A DNA stretch of 64,000 bases from Ceratopteris richardii (lineage: Eukaryota > Streptophyta > Polypodiopsida > Polypodiales > Pteridaceae): assembly GCA_020310875.1 (NCBI GenBank), contig CM035430.1, forward strand, positions 98,980,866 to 99,044,865. Direction: 5' to 3'. Below, in pieces: positions 1-11,148 of the stretch. The position numbers and the translations under genes are program-made. Position 1 is the stretch's first letter. Each line of letters opens with the position of its first letter. Under the pieces are notes generated by a model. The model made no database searches. It saw nothing but the letters and a program-made list of their open reading frames with translations, and was not told where the DNA came from.

Positions 1-75
1 GCTAGGAGTGAGCAAGAGTGAGAGAGGAGCAAGGGGGTGTAAAAATTTTTGCATTTGGAGGTATTTTGGCTTGAG

Positions 76-886
76 TATCGCGATCGGTTGAGTTTTTGGT
101 ATCGTGTTACCAAAAATTCCCTTGTATCGCGATACTCACCGAAGTATCGTATCGTCGGTTACCAGCCCTGATATCGCGATACCACTAGTGGTATCGTATC
201 GTGGGGTTGGTATCGCGATCTCACTTTACCAAAGTGGTATCGTATCGCGATCCACTTTTGGTATCGTATCGTCTCGAGTTCCGCCTAGTATCGCGATACC
301 ATACTAGTATCGTATCGTGCAGTTCGGTGGTATCGTATCGCCTAACTGTAGGTATCGTATCGTGCACCAATAGTGGTATCGTATCATCGTAGCATTTGGT
401 GTCGTATCGTCTAGTTCCCAAGTATCGTATCGTCTCACTTTCAGGCGTCGTATCGCGGTACCAATTTGGTATCGTATCATCACTTTGCAAGTGGTATCAT
501 ATCGTGCGAAGAGACTGGTATCGTATCGGCTATTATTCAAGTATCGTATCGGGGCAAACTCTAGTATCGTATCATGCCCTTTTTGGTATCGTATCGTCCA
601 AAAAGTGGCATCGTATCGTCTGCTGCTTCAAGTATCATATCGCCTGGCTGTTTCAGTATCGTATCGTGTGGACCCCTAAGGTATCGTATCGTGAGTGGAC
701 ATTGATATCGTATCGTCTACTCGGGTGGTATCGTATCGTCAGGGAAGTCGGTATAGTATCGTGCCCAAGTGTTGTATCGTATCGTCTGCGGCTACAAGTA
801 TCATATCGCCTAAGTTTTTGGTATCGTATCGTGGCCAGTTTGGTATCGCCCAGTGCAGTATCGCCTGGTGCAGTATCGCCCAGATC
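76..886 (+). repeat. Tandem array of TATCGTATCG-core units in the leader of element A
   Basis: About 30 units share the core gGTATCGTATCGTc, or variants such as TATCGCGATA. From about 307 to 841 the cores recur every 22-25 bases, for example at 307, 329, 352, 377, and later at 655, 680, 704, 727, 751, 773, 797 and 819. The roughly 10 bases between cores differ from unit to unit. The last three units (841, 856, 871) shorten to a 15-bp period. The array ends about 90 bases before the gag start, in the same position as the array at 52925-53532 in element C. It appears noncoding: the ORFs crossing it only translate the repeat as V-S-Y-R or S-I-V-S peptides. Confidence 0.92.
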
Positions 887-974
887 TTGTGAAGCATTTG
901 TAGGGAAAACTTCAGGCATTTGAGGAGCCACTCAAGGAGAGTTTTTAGAGACCAAGAGAGCCTTAGGAGGGTGA

Positions 975-3900
975 ATGAACTTGAGGTCAGGAAGAGTGCT
1001 AAGTAGCCGAAGAAGTATCATATCTTCTGTTGGAAGTGCCGCTCAAGTCAGTCACCGCTCGGCCTATTCAGACACCTCTAGTGACTCCGAGGAGGAGATA
1101 CCAATGGCCTCAGAAGACATGCATGGCCCAAATCCAGGTAGAAACTTCATGACCGCTATAGAAGGAGACTACCGAACCTCCTTACAATATGTTTCTACTA
1201 ATGCCCATGAGATCCCCATCTATCTGGATGGCTTAAACCGATCTGTGGCTAGAATGGTGACTTCCATGGATGCCACGATTGTGCCCCGACCTGCTGTTAA
1301 GTATGAAGGAGGAGCATACATGGACAAGATAGGTCACCTATACATAGTGACTAAGTTTCCCGAGATGATCAATGAAAGGGGAGAGTTACACCCTGAGAAA
1401 CTAGTGACGACCCCTAGAGGTAGATCCCAAGTAACACGAGTCTTGAGAGGAGACTTGATACCTCAAGATGATTACCTGTTGGAAGTCTATATGATCCATG
1501 GATCAGACGTATTACTTTAAACAGACTTACCGACTCCACGAAGAGAAGAAAGCCCTATGACATTTTATGAGCTGAAGGATCCAGAAGACAAAACTAGAAT
1601 CACATACCTAGACAAAAACCAGAGAAGATACTGGTTGGTTAGTGCCTTGGACAGAGCTCGACTGAAATACATGGGTTTGCCTGTATTCCCTCAGAGAGAC
1701 CAAGCAACTACTTCGCAGAACCCCTTTGGAAATCAACAAGAGAGAGAACACACCACGTTAGGACAAACTAGCCAACGGAGTGTTCCAAACCGTACTCATG
1801 TACAATTTGCGACTCTGGGGGTGCAAGCACACGATCAGACCCACCTAGGAGTAGGTAATCAGTACCGACCACCAGTAGGACCACGACCACGACCACCAGT
1901 AGGAGGGCAGCCTGGAATACCCCCAGTTAGACCAGCAGTTCCGGCCTTTCCTGTAATGCCTAAACCGCAAGAACCAATGAGAAGACTGAGACCTATCCAA
2001 GTGGCCAAGTGCGTAAGAAATCATTATGAAGGATTGGGAGAACCCTACGATCACATCGCTGAATTTAAACAAGTTCTAAGAGCAGAACAAGTAGACGACT
2101 TCTTTGTGCAGTATGAGTCTTTTGGACTCACCCTCACAGGAACGGCTCTGACTTGGTTCCAGCCGTTAGATCCTAATCAGTTTGGAAACATGGAGCAATT
2201 TTTTCAAGAATTCATTGGGGAATTCACTAAGAGAGGGATTAAACATAATTCTACGTCTTTAATCCATAGTTTTAAATAGAACCCTAATGAAACAGTGAAA
2301 ACAGCTGCCCGGAGATTCAATCAGTATGTGGATAGATGCCTAGCTGCCGAGAGGCCCACTCAGCAAAAAATGATCTCATTATTTTTGGATGGACTCACGA
2401 ACGGAACCCTAAGAACGCTAGTTTATGTGAAGAGGTTACAAACCCTAAGTGAGTGTCTTCAAGAGTGCATTGATCTAGAAGATAATCTAGCTGAGGACCT
2501 CAAGAGCACGCCCAGCCCCACTAAATCAAAAGACTCTCGGAGTACCATTACATATAACTCTAGTAATATGGAAGAATTAGCGGAGCTATTAGCAAAGAAA
2601 TTAGGAGTCCAGGGACAAAGAACTTACCCACACCCAGCCTTAAGGATGCCCATGTTACGGAGATGTAGCCAATGTGGAGGAGATCACCCCACTCACATGT
2701 GTGCACGAGGAGGGACGGGTGCACATAAGACATATCCATACAACAGATAACACCAACAAGGGACCACTTTGTATTGCCACATAGAACAAAAATACACTAA
2801 TCACACCACAGAGAACTGTCCATTCAATAGGCAGCCACGCCCCTTACAACCACCACAGTATCGACCATACGGATATCCACCTAGAGAGCCAGGGAGAGAG
2901 ATGCCTAGATACAATCCCTATCCAACACCAGCAGGAGCACCGAGACCTTATGAAACAACACCATATCCACCACCACAACCAGTGTTAGGGCCACAACTGT
3001 CACAACCTCAACAAGGAGTACCTGTGAAGTATGCTCAGCCAGAAGAAAATTTGGAAAGAGCCATAGTGCCAACATCGACGACAATCAAGGTGGAATCAAC
3101 GAACCCTGGATATGAGCTTGCCCTAAGAGATTATTATCCACATGAAGCCAACATGTTAGAGTATGAATCAGCTTATGATTCGGCTTACTATGGATACGAA
3201 AACTATGACTAGAGCTATGGAACAGAGGTCGCAACTCTAATGTATACTGCTCCTAAAGCCCTGCCTCTAATGAGACCACCCATTAGACCACCTGTGTCGA
3301 GAGGACCTTGTTATAGATGTGGAGGAGACCATTTTATTAGAGAATGTCCTCGGCCTTACAATCCACCACCCCCTAGGACTTGGGAAGGATATTGCAATGA
3401 TTGCGGAAAGGAACATCTTTTCAGGGACTGCCCTAAGAATCCAACCAAAGTCCAAGACACTACGCCAATTAATGTAATTGAAGTGATAGAAGCATCTGGA
3501 AGTGATAAGGAATATATTGTACCTTTAAAGGCCATTACAAGAGCTCAAATGAAATAACAAAAAGGAAAACAACTAGAACAGGAACAAGAGAGCAAAAGAA
3601 TGGTAAGCCCCAAGATTCAAATAGTTGAAGATTTTGAGGATCCACGTGAGAGTACCCAGAACATTAAAGCACAGAAATGGAAGGAAAGAAGAGAAAAACT
3701 CAAAGATAAATGGATGAAAAACAAAAGTCATGATAATAAGAAACAAACTAGAAGTACGAAAGAACAAAAAGAAGAGGAAATTCAGAAAGAAGTGCCCATT
3801 CCACCACCTATCCAAGAAGTAGAGAAACCAGAATCCATTTTAGCTGACCCAAAATCCAACGACCTAGACATGTGGCTGAAAGCTTACCAAGATAGAATTA

Positions 3901-4470
3901 AGACTGGACCAAAAGTAGAACAACATGAAAAACTTTACCCACAAGGAGAATTAGAAAAAGAAAGGCTTTCAATATGTCGAAAGCTTATAGAGGTTGCACA
4001 AGCAACCCTAGAAAAGACTATTCCAGCCCTCCCGGAGACGAGAATACCAGATAATCAATATAAAGAACATGTCAGAGCCTTGGATAAAGAACCTAAAGGG
4101 AAGGATGGCAAGAAAGAGAGAATAAGAACTCAGGATGAACTAATGTCGACCATACCTGACCTAGAAGCTGAATGGCCGAAGGAATTATGGAATAGAATAT
4201 GAGAAGAACAATGGAAGAGGAATGGAGCGACTAAGCCTCCTTTTGAGGAAATAGATGTAGAAGTCTATCAACCAAACCCCAACCTGGAAGAAGTATATGA
4301 GGAAGCATCAAGACTCGATAGAAATAGAGAAGAAACCCAGAGCATTTCAACATTGCCTAATTACATGGGAGAATACGAAAAGGAATCTATGATAATACGA
4401 GCACCCACAGTACATGGAAAAGGAAAAGGAAAGTCAGAGAAGAGTTCACACAATTTAACATAACTTAAGA
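975..4470 (+). pseudogene. gag: Element A gag (broken by in-frame stops)
   Basis: Structural Gag with capsid and nucleocapsid regions. The start is ATG 975 (M-N-L-R-S-G-R), the same first residues as Gag of element C. One reading frame runs to about 4470, interrupted by stops near 1518, 2277, 2748, 3210, 3555, 4200 and 4461. A retrotransposon-gag capsid region lies at about 1990-2490 (GDPYDH-like motif, ALTWFQPL). Zinc knuckles of the spacing C-x2-C-x3-H-x4-C lie near 2663-2702, 3310-3350 and 3395-3432. A half-knuckle C-x8-H-x4-C lies near 2773-2820. A proline-rich stretch and a lysine/glutamate-rich linker follow. Several stops align with Gln codons in C, pointing to C-to-T decay. Confidence 0.85.
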
Positions 4471-4496
4471 AGACAAAAGTACAATGCAAATTAACC

Positions 4497-5520
4497 GTGG
4501 AAGAATTACTTCAGGTCAAACCACAATTATGGAGGCAATTAGCGAGTCAATTAGAATTAGGGCAAGAGAAGGAAGAAAAGGAAGGAAGGGGAAAAGGAAA
4601 CACATCTAAAATACAAATCCCAGTTGATAAAGTGGGAGAGTTTAGTGAAGGAGATGAAGGTAATACATGTTTACCTGTCACTTACAATGGGTACATGACC
4701 AAGGCTATACTAGACACGAGAGCCGGGGTAGGAATCGCCACCGAGGAAATTCGGGAGAAATGGGGAAAGCCTGCCTTACGACCCACATGCATGAAGCTCC
4801 AATTAGCAGACGGTCATGTGGAGAAACCCTTAGGAATACTGGAAAGAATCAAATTGAATACCTATGGAGTTGAGTTTGAACACACACTAGCAATTTGTAA
4901 GTTCGAAAAGGCTAATAATTACGAGATGATATTAGGACGAACCTTCATGAGACAAATGCGAGTAGTACAAGACTGGGGAAGAGATTCGTTGTCAATGGAA
5001 TACAACCAAGATAAACTTGCATACATTTGCATATCGAGATGTTCCTCCACTACAATGGAATCCCATACACAAGGAGGAAGATGACCTATCTATTCATAGT
5101 GCTAGAACAAGTGACCAATCATGGATGCACGAGGACGCCCAGTTATGGATGTGCAAAGAAGCCAAGAAAGAGGACAATAAAGGACAGGCGTGGCCAATAG
5201 GACATCCTAACTACTGACTTGTAGATGACCCAAGGTACATGCCGCAAATCTTTCCTGATGAAACCTTTGAACCGCATGGATGGATGGAAATCCTAGCAAC
5301 CTTAGACGTGTGTGTAAATGAGGAAGTCTTGACAATGAACAAGTGCATCGATGAGGAAGGCTATGATGTAAATCTTTATATAGTTGTCCTTCAAGAAGTG
5401 GAAGAAGGGGAAATCTTGGAAAAAGAATGGAAAGAGGAACATGAGAGTATAGAAATGGAACCAGAATTCGATTCCGAAGAGAGCTATCTGGGCACCATTT
5501 GAACCAAAGAGAAACAGGAA
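4497..5520 (+). pseudogene. Element A pol: first retropepsin (PR1) and linker to RT
   Basis: Aspartic protease that would mature the Gag-Pol polyprotein. The N-terminal edge (GNTCLPVTY) and the C-terminal motif MILGRTFM near 4926 match retropepsin folds and PR1 of element C. The catalytic loop reads L-D-T-R-A-G (near 4708) where C has L-D-S-G-A-G, so the essential glycine is gone and the enzyme should be dead. The reading frame shifts by one base near 5020-5030. The linker (Y-R-D-V-P-P, W-M-H-E-D, EPHGW) then continues in another frame to about 5500. Confidence 0.8.
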
Positions 5521-5532
5521 CCGACAAAGATC

Positions 5533-7190
5533 TTGGCAATAGAAGCCCCTCCCAGAGTACAAGAACAAGAAGCAGAAATGAGTAAAACTGGGCCAGGCCC
5601 AGATCTGTTTGAAGTTCCTGAACATTTTAAAAGATACGAAGTAGAGGAGAGAAAGATAGCTATTCAAATGCCTAAACGAGAGGCTCGAGATGGAGAAGCA
5701 TACGACAACAAAGAACAAACAAAAAAGATCATAGTAACAGTGGAAGAGGGAGAAGAAAGAAGTACCTACATAGGCAACGATGTGTCAGTGGAAGAGGAGG
5801 AAGAGTTAATACAACTGATCCGAGAATATCGAGACGTGTTCGCATGGACGTAAGGATCTCAAAGGCGTGGAAGCCTCGATTTGTTCTCATAGGATACCAA
5901 TGATGGCAGATGCCAAACCATCGAAACAACGGCCATATACATACAATGAGATATATGCTGCTAAAATTAAGGAAGAAATAGACAAACTACTAGCGGCAGG
6001 CTTCATATATGAGATAGAACACACTGAGTGGGTATCGCCACTAGTAGTTGTGCCTAAGAAGAACAGAAAATTGAGAGTGTGCATTAACTTGAAAAAGGTC
6101 AATCCATCCACCATACGTGATAGCTACCCATTACCCATTACGGACCATCTATTGGAAAGAGTAGCAGGAAAAGAAGTATATAGCTTCTTAGACGGATTCT
6201 CAGGATACAATCAAGTAGCTATTGCTACTGAGGATCAACATAAGACCACATTCGCAACCAAATGGGGAGTCTATGCTTTCAGAGTGATGCCTTTTGGACT
6301 CACTAATGCACCAACTACTTTTCAACGATTGATGTGTCATGTTTTCAAGGAATTTCTGAAAAAGAGCATGGAAGTATATGTAGATGACCTATGTACATAC
6401 TCCAATCAAAGACACGATCATATTCCTGAGTTGAGGAAGATATTTAATAAATGTAGACAGTACAGAGTCTGTTTAAACCCAGAGAAGTGTGTCTTCATGG
6501 TGAGACAAGGGAAAATCCTAGGACACATAGTCTCTAGAAATGGAATATTCACAGACGAGGACAAGATTAAGGTCATCTTAGAGCTTCCTAGACCAAAGAA
6601 TGCGAAAGAGGTGCAAGTATTTATGGGACACTATGGATATTACCGTCGGTTTATCCACATGTATGCCATAATCGCCAAACCCCTGTATGGTCTCTTAACT
6701 CAATTCACTTGGACATAAGAGAGCGAAAAGGCATTCAATGAGTTAAAAAAGAGGCTTAGCACGGCCCCAATTCTGAAAAATGCCAAATTGGAACAAGCCT
6801 TTTCATATTCATGTTGATGCGTCTAATTATGCAATAGGATGTATATTAGCCCAGCCAGCCGATGAAGGAAAATTAGATCATTCAATTGCCTATGCAAGCA
6901 GAGAACTAAATCAAGCTGAAAGGAATTATACCACTACCGAGCGAGAAGGATTAGGAATGGTTTATGCAGTGAAGAAATTTAGACACTATTCTTAGCCAAC
7001 AAGTTCAAGTTTTTCATAGACCATCAGGCTCTACTGTACGTAGTCAATAAGCCTTGCAACACGGGAAGATTGGTAAGATGGTTCCTACTATTAATGGAGT
7101 TTGACTTTGAGGTGATAGTAAAGAAGGGAAACACCCATGTGAGAGCGGATCATCTTTCAAGGTTAACACACGGAGAACCACCAAATGGAG
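5533..7190 (+). pseudogene. Element A pol: reverse transcriptase and RNase H
   Basis: RNA-dependent DNA polymerase and RNase H of a Ty3/gypsy element. Recognisable blocks are EWVSPLVVVPKK, INLKKVN, FLDGFSGYNQ, FRVMPFGLTNAP, the active site Y-V-D-D at 6377-6388, LGHIVS, and RNase H motifs HVDASNYAIG, TTEREGLGMVYA and VRADHLSRL. Single-base frameshifts lie near 5851 (just before RT), about 6778 (start of RNase H) and about 6988, and a stop lies at 6716. Only one RNase H domain is visible, unlike Ogre/Tat elements that carry two. Domain order and identity match element C closely. Confidence 0.88.
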
Positions 7191-9089
7191 TACCCGATGA
7201 TATTTCAGACACTTATTTGTTTAATCTGGAAGTTTATCCAAAGTGGGCAGAGAAATTAATTCCTATACTTACTCATGGTCCACAACACTCTATTAATAAG
7301 GAAAGTAAAAAGGAAATTTTACAATCAAGGAACTTGCATATTATTGCGGGAAGCATGTACTATAAGGAACCCAATGGGGTATTGCTAAGATGTGTCAAGG
7401 AGGACGAACAAGCGAAGCTAATCGAACAAGCACATGTGAACAAATGGAGAACACACCAAGGGACTCATGGAACCATCAGGGAATTAAAAAGATTAGGAGT
7501 ATACTGGCCTGAGATGCCCAAGAATGTCCATGACTACGTAAGTAATTGTGCAGAATGCCAGGAGACAATCCCAGAGGATCATACGTCCATACCTTTCTCA
7601 ACGATAGCACCCAATTCGAGTAAAACATTGGTGAAATTCCTAAAGACAAGAGAACATGAGGAAGGAGTTAGCTTGGCTAGAAAACGATCCCTAGAGGAGA
7701 TGAGCAAGGATTATGTTCTCATAGGAAGAGACTTGTTTAGAAGAGGAAAAGACAACCAATTACGATTATGTGTTCATGAAGGAGAGTATTTACCCATATT
7801 AGAGATGGCACACGCAGGTGCAGCAGGAGGTCATTTTTCTGCCGAAAGAACTATAAGAATGATCCTTTTCGCGGGCTTGTGGTGGCCAACTTTACATATG
7901 GATGCTCGAACATATGTACGAAGTTTCGAGACATGCCAGAGAGCTAAATACCCAATTCGGAGAGATGACATGCCATTGCGACCTATGGTTTGTGCGAGGG
8001 CATTCTCTAAATGGGGTATTGACTTCATAGGACCCATTAACCCGCCGGCCAAAGGATCACATGCTGAGTACATCATAGTAGCCACTGACTACTTGAAAAA
8101 TTGGGTTGAGGCGAAGGCTATTAGAACGAACGATGCTCACACCACTGCTAAGTTCCTTTTTGAGCATATATTCACTCATTTCGGATTACCAATTGAGATT
8201 GTGAGTGACCGAGGAACGCACTTCCTTAACGAAGTAATAGAATCCCTAATGAATGAATTTTTAGTGATCCACAAAAAATCAGCCCCATACCATCCCCAAG
8301 CCAATGGTCAAGCGAAAAGTTCCAATAAGGTATTATGTACAGTATTGACAAAGATTGTCAATAATGGGAGGTCTGATTGGGACAAACAATTGCACCATGC
8401 AATTTGGGCCTTCTGAGTAGCATACAAGACTGCTATTGGAACTACCCCATTCAATTTAGTGTACGGGCAGAATGCAATTTCGCCAATTGATTTCTTAATC
8501 CCAACTTTGAGAGTAGCCCAACAGTATGAATGGAACGGACATGAATTGTCCCAACAACTAGACCAAATCGAGAAGTTACATGAAGCTAGGTTACAAGCCG
8601 TGGCAGGAATCTATGCAGCCAAGAGAAGACAAAAGGCATATTATGATGCACATATAAAAGACAAAGGACTTAAAGAAGGAGACTTAGTCCTGGTTTACAC
8701 TTTAAAGCAACATGCCAAGAATTTACATAAACGCGGATATGGACCTCTAATCATCAATAGGATCTCTACTAGTGGAGCAGTTAATCTAGCCACCTTAGAT
8801 GGAGACATTCTTCCTAACTACATAAGTGGATGCAGAGTTAAACGGTTCATGGAGCCATTGATGGATCAAATGCTAGCACGTCTAGTAGGTGCTCAAAATA
8901 GGAAGAAAGAGGAAGAACGGATTAGAGAGGAGGCCCGACAAGAAGCCCTAGAACGCATCAAGAAAAGGGAAGAATGGATTAGGCAAAGAGATGAATGGTA
9001 TCTCCAAGGAGAAGAACCTATCCCTATGGCTAACTACCAAGTCCATACATCTGACACGAATAGAGCTCACAGGTCACAACCTTACCTAA
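7191..9089 (+). pseudogene. Element A pol: integrase with duplicated H2C2 zinc module
   Basis: Integrase inserts the cDNA into chromosomes. Two zinc-binding modules precede the catalytic core. The first lies at about 7320-7565 (AHVNKWRTH... NCAECQ). The second lies at about 7700-7950 (MAHAGAAGGHF... ), where the first Cys of the final pair is lost (S-F-E-T-C). The core has Asp in WGIDF (about 8014) and in VSDRGTHF (about 8203). The third acidic residue is replaced: GQAKSS where C has GQAES, so catalysis should be lost. A stop near 8414 replaces an Arg codon. A charged coiled stretch (KKEEERIREEARQEALERI) ends the domain. Copia-I interrupts the ORF at 9094. Confidence 0.86.
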
Positions 9090-9094
9090 ACCTA

Positions 9095-9498
9095 TGTTGG
9101 AGTCAATATCATATGGTCCAACAATTGTTCAATAGTTCAAGTTCATACTATTCTTCTAGGCGGGCGCAGTCTCTGCATATAGATTTTATTCTATATTTCA
9201 TCAACAAGTGACGACGGGCGCTCATGTGGTCTAGCCCATACGTTCTAAAACGTTCTCCATCCACCAGGGTTCGAATCCCGTATGCAACAGCAACGAAGAG
9301 TTTCGTTTAGAGAATCATTGAACTTTGCTTTTAGGAGACACACACGCACGGACTACGGAAGAGTTTTTTTTTCGTAAGCGATCAATCACGATCGTTGTGC
9401 TTTCTTTTAGCTTTTCATGAGTACTCAACAACTATATAATAAGGCCCTTGGCTCATTGTGTAACACTCACTCAAAGATCTAGAGCTTGGAGATCTTCT
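9095..9498 (+). repeat. Copia-I 5' LTR, truncated
   Basis: Matches the first 404 bases of the 3' LTR (14859-15716) base for base apart from a few changes. It stops at 9498, where the 3' LTR continues but this copy switches to the inverted segment. It contains a tRNA-like block (9217-9290) and a TATA-like TATATAATAAGG near 9433. About 454 bases of the LTR's 3' part are missing here. Confidence 0.88.
9217..9290 (+). other. tRNA-like block inside the Copia-I LTR
   Basis: GTGGTCTAG followed about 40 bases later by GGTTCGAATCCC (9268-9279) resembles the D-arm and T-arm (Pol III box A and box B) of a tRNA. The 3' LTR has the same block near 14981-15054, with box B at 15032-15043. The T-arm stem is short and no complete acceptor stem can be drawn, so this is a tRNA-derived remnant rather than a tRNA gene. 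The D-arm resembles tRNA-Glu, which is a guess. Confidence 0.5.
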
Positions 9499-9597
9499 TG
9501 AAGAGTTTTTCGATTTGCTTTATTAAAAAGCACGAACTTGCTGCCGTAGCACGTGGGGATTGAACCCTGGTCAATGAGGATGCTTTTATAAACGTTT

Positions 9598-9811
9598 GTC
9601 ACTAACAAGTTCATCATCATGAAACTCCACATGGGATAATTAGAAGATCCATCCAACTTGTCTTCAATCTCAATTCTAATCTCACTCATCTTATCTTAAG
9701 TGTGTATGTCAATTATGTAGCTCTGATACCAAGTGTTGGAATTTGGGGCCCCAGGATCGTTCCAATACTAAAACCTCTTGAGCATAATTATTGACTCCAA
9801 CAATCCCTCCT
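9598..9811 (-). repeat. Direct-repeat copy 1: polypurine tract, 69-bp mini-LTR, primer-binding site, gag start
   Basis: Read on the minus strand: purine tract TTGAAGGAGGGAT, a 69-bp LTR (9734-9802, TGTTGGAGTC...CCAACA), the binding site TGGTATCAGAGC, and a gag start (M-S-E-I-R-I-E-I-E-D-K-L-D-G). Essentially the same block recurs at 11149-11362. The mini-LTR equals the two ends of the 858-bp Copia-I LTR with about 790 internal bases deleted, joined at a short TCAAT homology. Confidence 0.85.
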
Positions 9812-9866
9812 TCAATGTCATATTGGTACAAGATTCAGTAACCTGCAAATCTTCTCATGACTATCT

Positions 9867-10670
9867 CTAGTCAATGCTTTGGTAAATATATCTGCAACAT
9901 TCTAACTGAATATGTCCACGTTTCTTGCAAAAAGAACATATTTTTACCTTCTTCTTAGAAGAATTCACTTTAGATGTCGTAGATACAGAATCTGAAGTAG
10001 AAGGTGAGAGGGATCTACTTTCCTTCTTGGATTGTTTTTCCTTCTTCTTATCCTTCTTCTTCTTACCCTTTGATGAAGATGAAAGTGCTTCTTCATTCTC
10101 TTCCATTCCCTTCAACTGATCTTCATCTTGAAGCAACAAGAACTCTAACTCTTCAAATGTAACCTCTCTATCTCTTGTGGTAAGAGTAAGAGTGGTTATG
10201 AAAGATCGATATGAAATAGGAAGTGAATTAATCAGCGTATTTACCATTTCTTCATCTGATATCTCAACTCCTACATTTAGAAGTTGATCTCTCAAGTCAA
10301 CGAGTCTCGTAATGTGGGTTTGAATTGACTCACCAACTTTCATCCTTGTATTTGCTAGTTGTCTCCTCAAATGAGCTTTTCTAGCAGGATTTCTGCTCTG
10401 AAAAAGATTCTCGAGCTTTAACCAAACTTGACTAGAACTTCTGCAAGATCTGATCTGTGGTAGAACATGCTTTTTAACACTCATTGCTATGAATGAAAGT
10501 GCTAAAGCATCTCTAGCATCCCATCTTGCCTGATCTTCAGTAGGAGGAACTCTAGGTAAAGACCTAGCAGTGACTCTGGATGTCGAAGTGGTTACCTCTT
10601 CTTCTGTTGGTTCTGTAATAGTAATTCCAGTACCTGTTGAATGCAAGAGAACAAGGATTACGACCACCAC
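9867..10670 (-). pseudogene. gag: Copia gag fragment, minus strand, fused to RNase H tail
   Basis: Capsid-like alpha-helical region (WDARDALALSFIAMS, VWLKLENLFQ, LVDLRDQLLNVG, TLINSLPISYRSFI) followed by a lysine-rich stretch and one zinc knuckle starting C-S-F-C-K-K-R-G-H-I-Q. Immediately after the knuckle the sequence jumps to the end of Copia RNase H, so pol is deleted. The N-terminal part of gag lies at 11150-11260 beyond a tRNA-derived insert. Neighbouring + strand pol at 11363 starts with the same knuckle codons, so the two halves once formed one element. Confidence 0.8.
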
Positions 10671-10689
10671 ATGCTAGAGAGATGACTCT

Positions 10690-11070
10690 CCTCCCAACCA
10701 AATGCCTCTATATATAGCTCTCTCTAGGGGACTGTCTTCTTGGGCAAGTGAATGCTAATCATCCAAGTGTCAGCCATGTAACTACATGTGCGCCAAGTGT
10801 CTCAGTGGATGCTTCTAGAAGGTTCTAGAGCTCTTTCGGCAAAATACTCTTCCCATGTACCCCATGGGGATTGAACCCAAGACCTCGTCCTTCACACCCT
10901 TGAGACTTAACCACTAAGCTAAGTGGATCACTTGTTCACAAGAGCACAAGACCTCCTAGTAAGTCTAAACTCGAGATCTTTGGTCATACACACGGATGAC
11001 CAAACGGTATCCGATTTCAGATCTGTCTGAACCAGCCAGACCCTTGGATCATAGACTTACTTTATTACAT
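10690..11070 (-). mobile_element. tRNA-derived SINE-like insert in the inverted gag
   Basis: On the minus strand, box A TAGCTTAGTGG (complement of 10911-10921) fits the Pol III consensus exactly. Box B GGTTCAATCCC (complement of 10867-10877) follows 44 bases later, a normal tRNA spacing. About 120 bases precede it and about 180 follow. Gag coding can be followed on both sides (about 11070-11260 and 9867-10670) but not through it. Exact ends and a target duplication were not found, so limits are approximate. Confidence 0.55.
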
Positions 11071-11148
11071 TGAAGCTGCTGTAGACCCTCCTTCGCCTTC
11101 TCGTCTTGGTCTTGTTAAGGATCCATTGACGATACCCCATAAATCCTT

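Noticed and set aside
76..886. CRISPR array (conserved cores, variable spacers)
   Set aside because: Cores are only about 13 bases and degenerate, spacers about 10 bases, no cas genes, and the context is a plant retrotransposon leader.
104..931. Six-frame open reading frames across the TATCGTATCG array giving V-S-Y-R / S-I-V-S proteins
   Set aside because: They are translations of a short repeat in several frames on both strands, with no other coding signal. The array lies in an untranslated leader.
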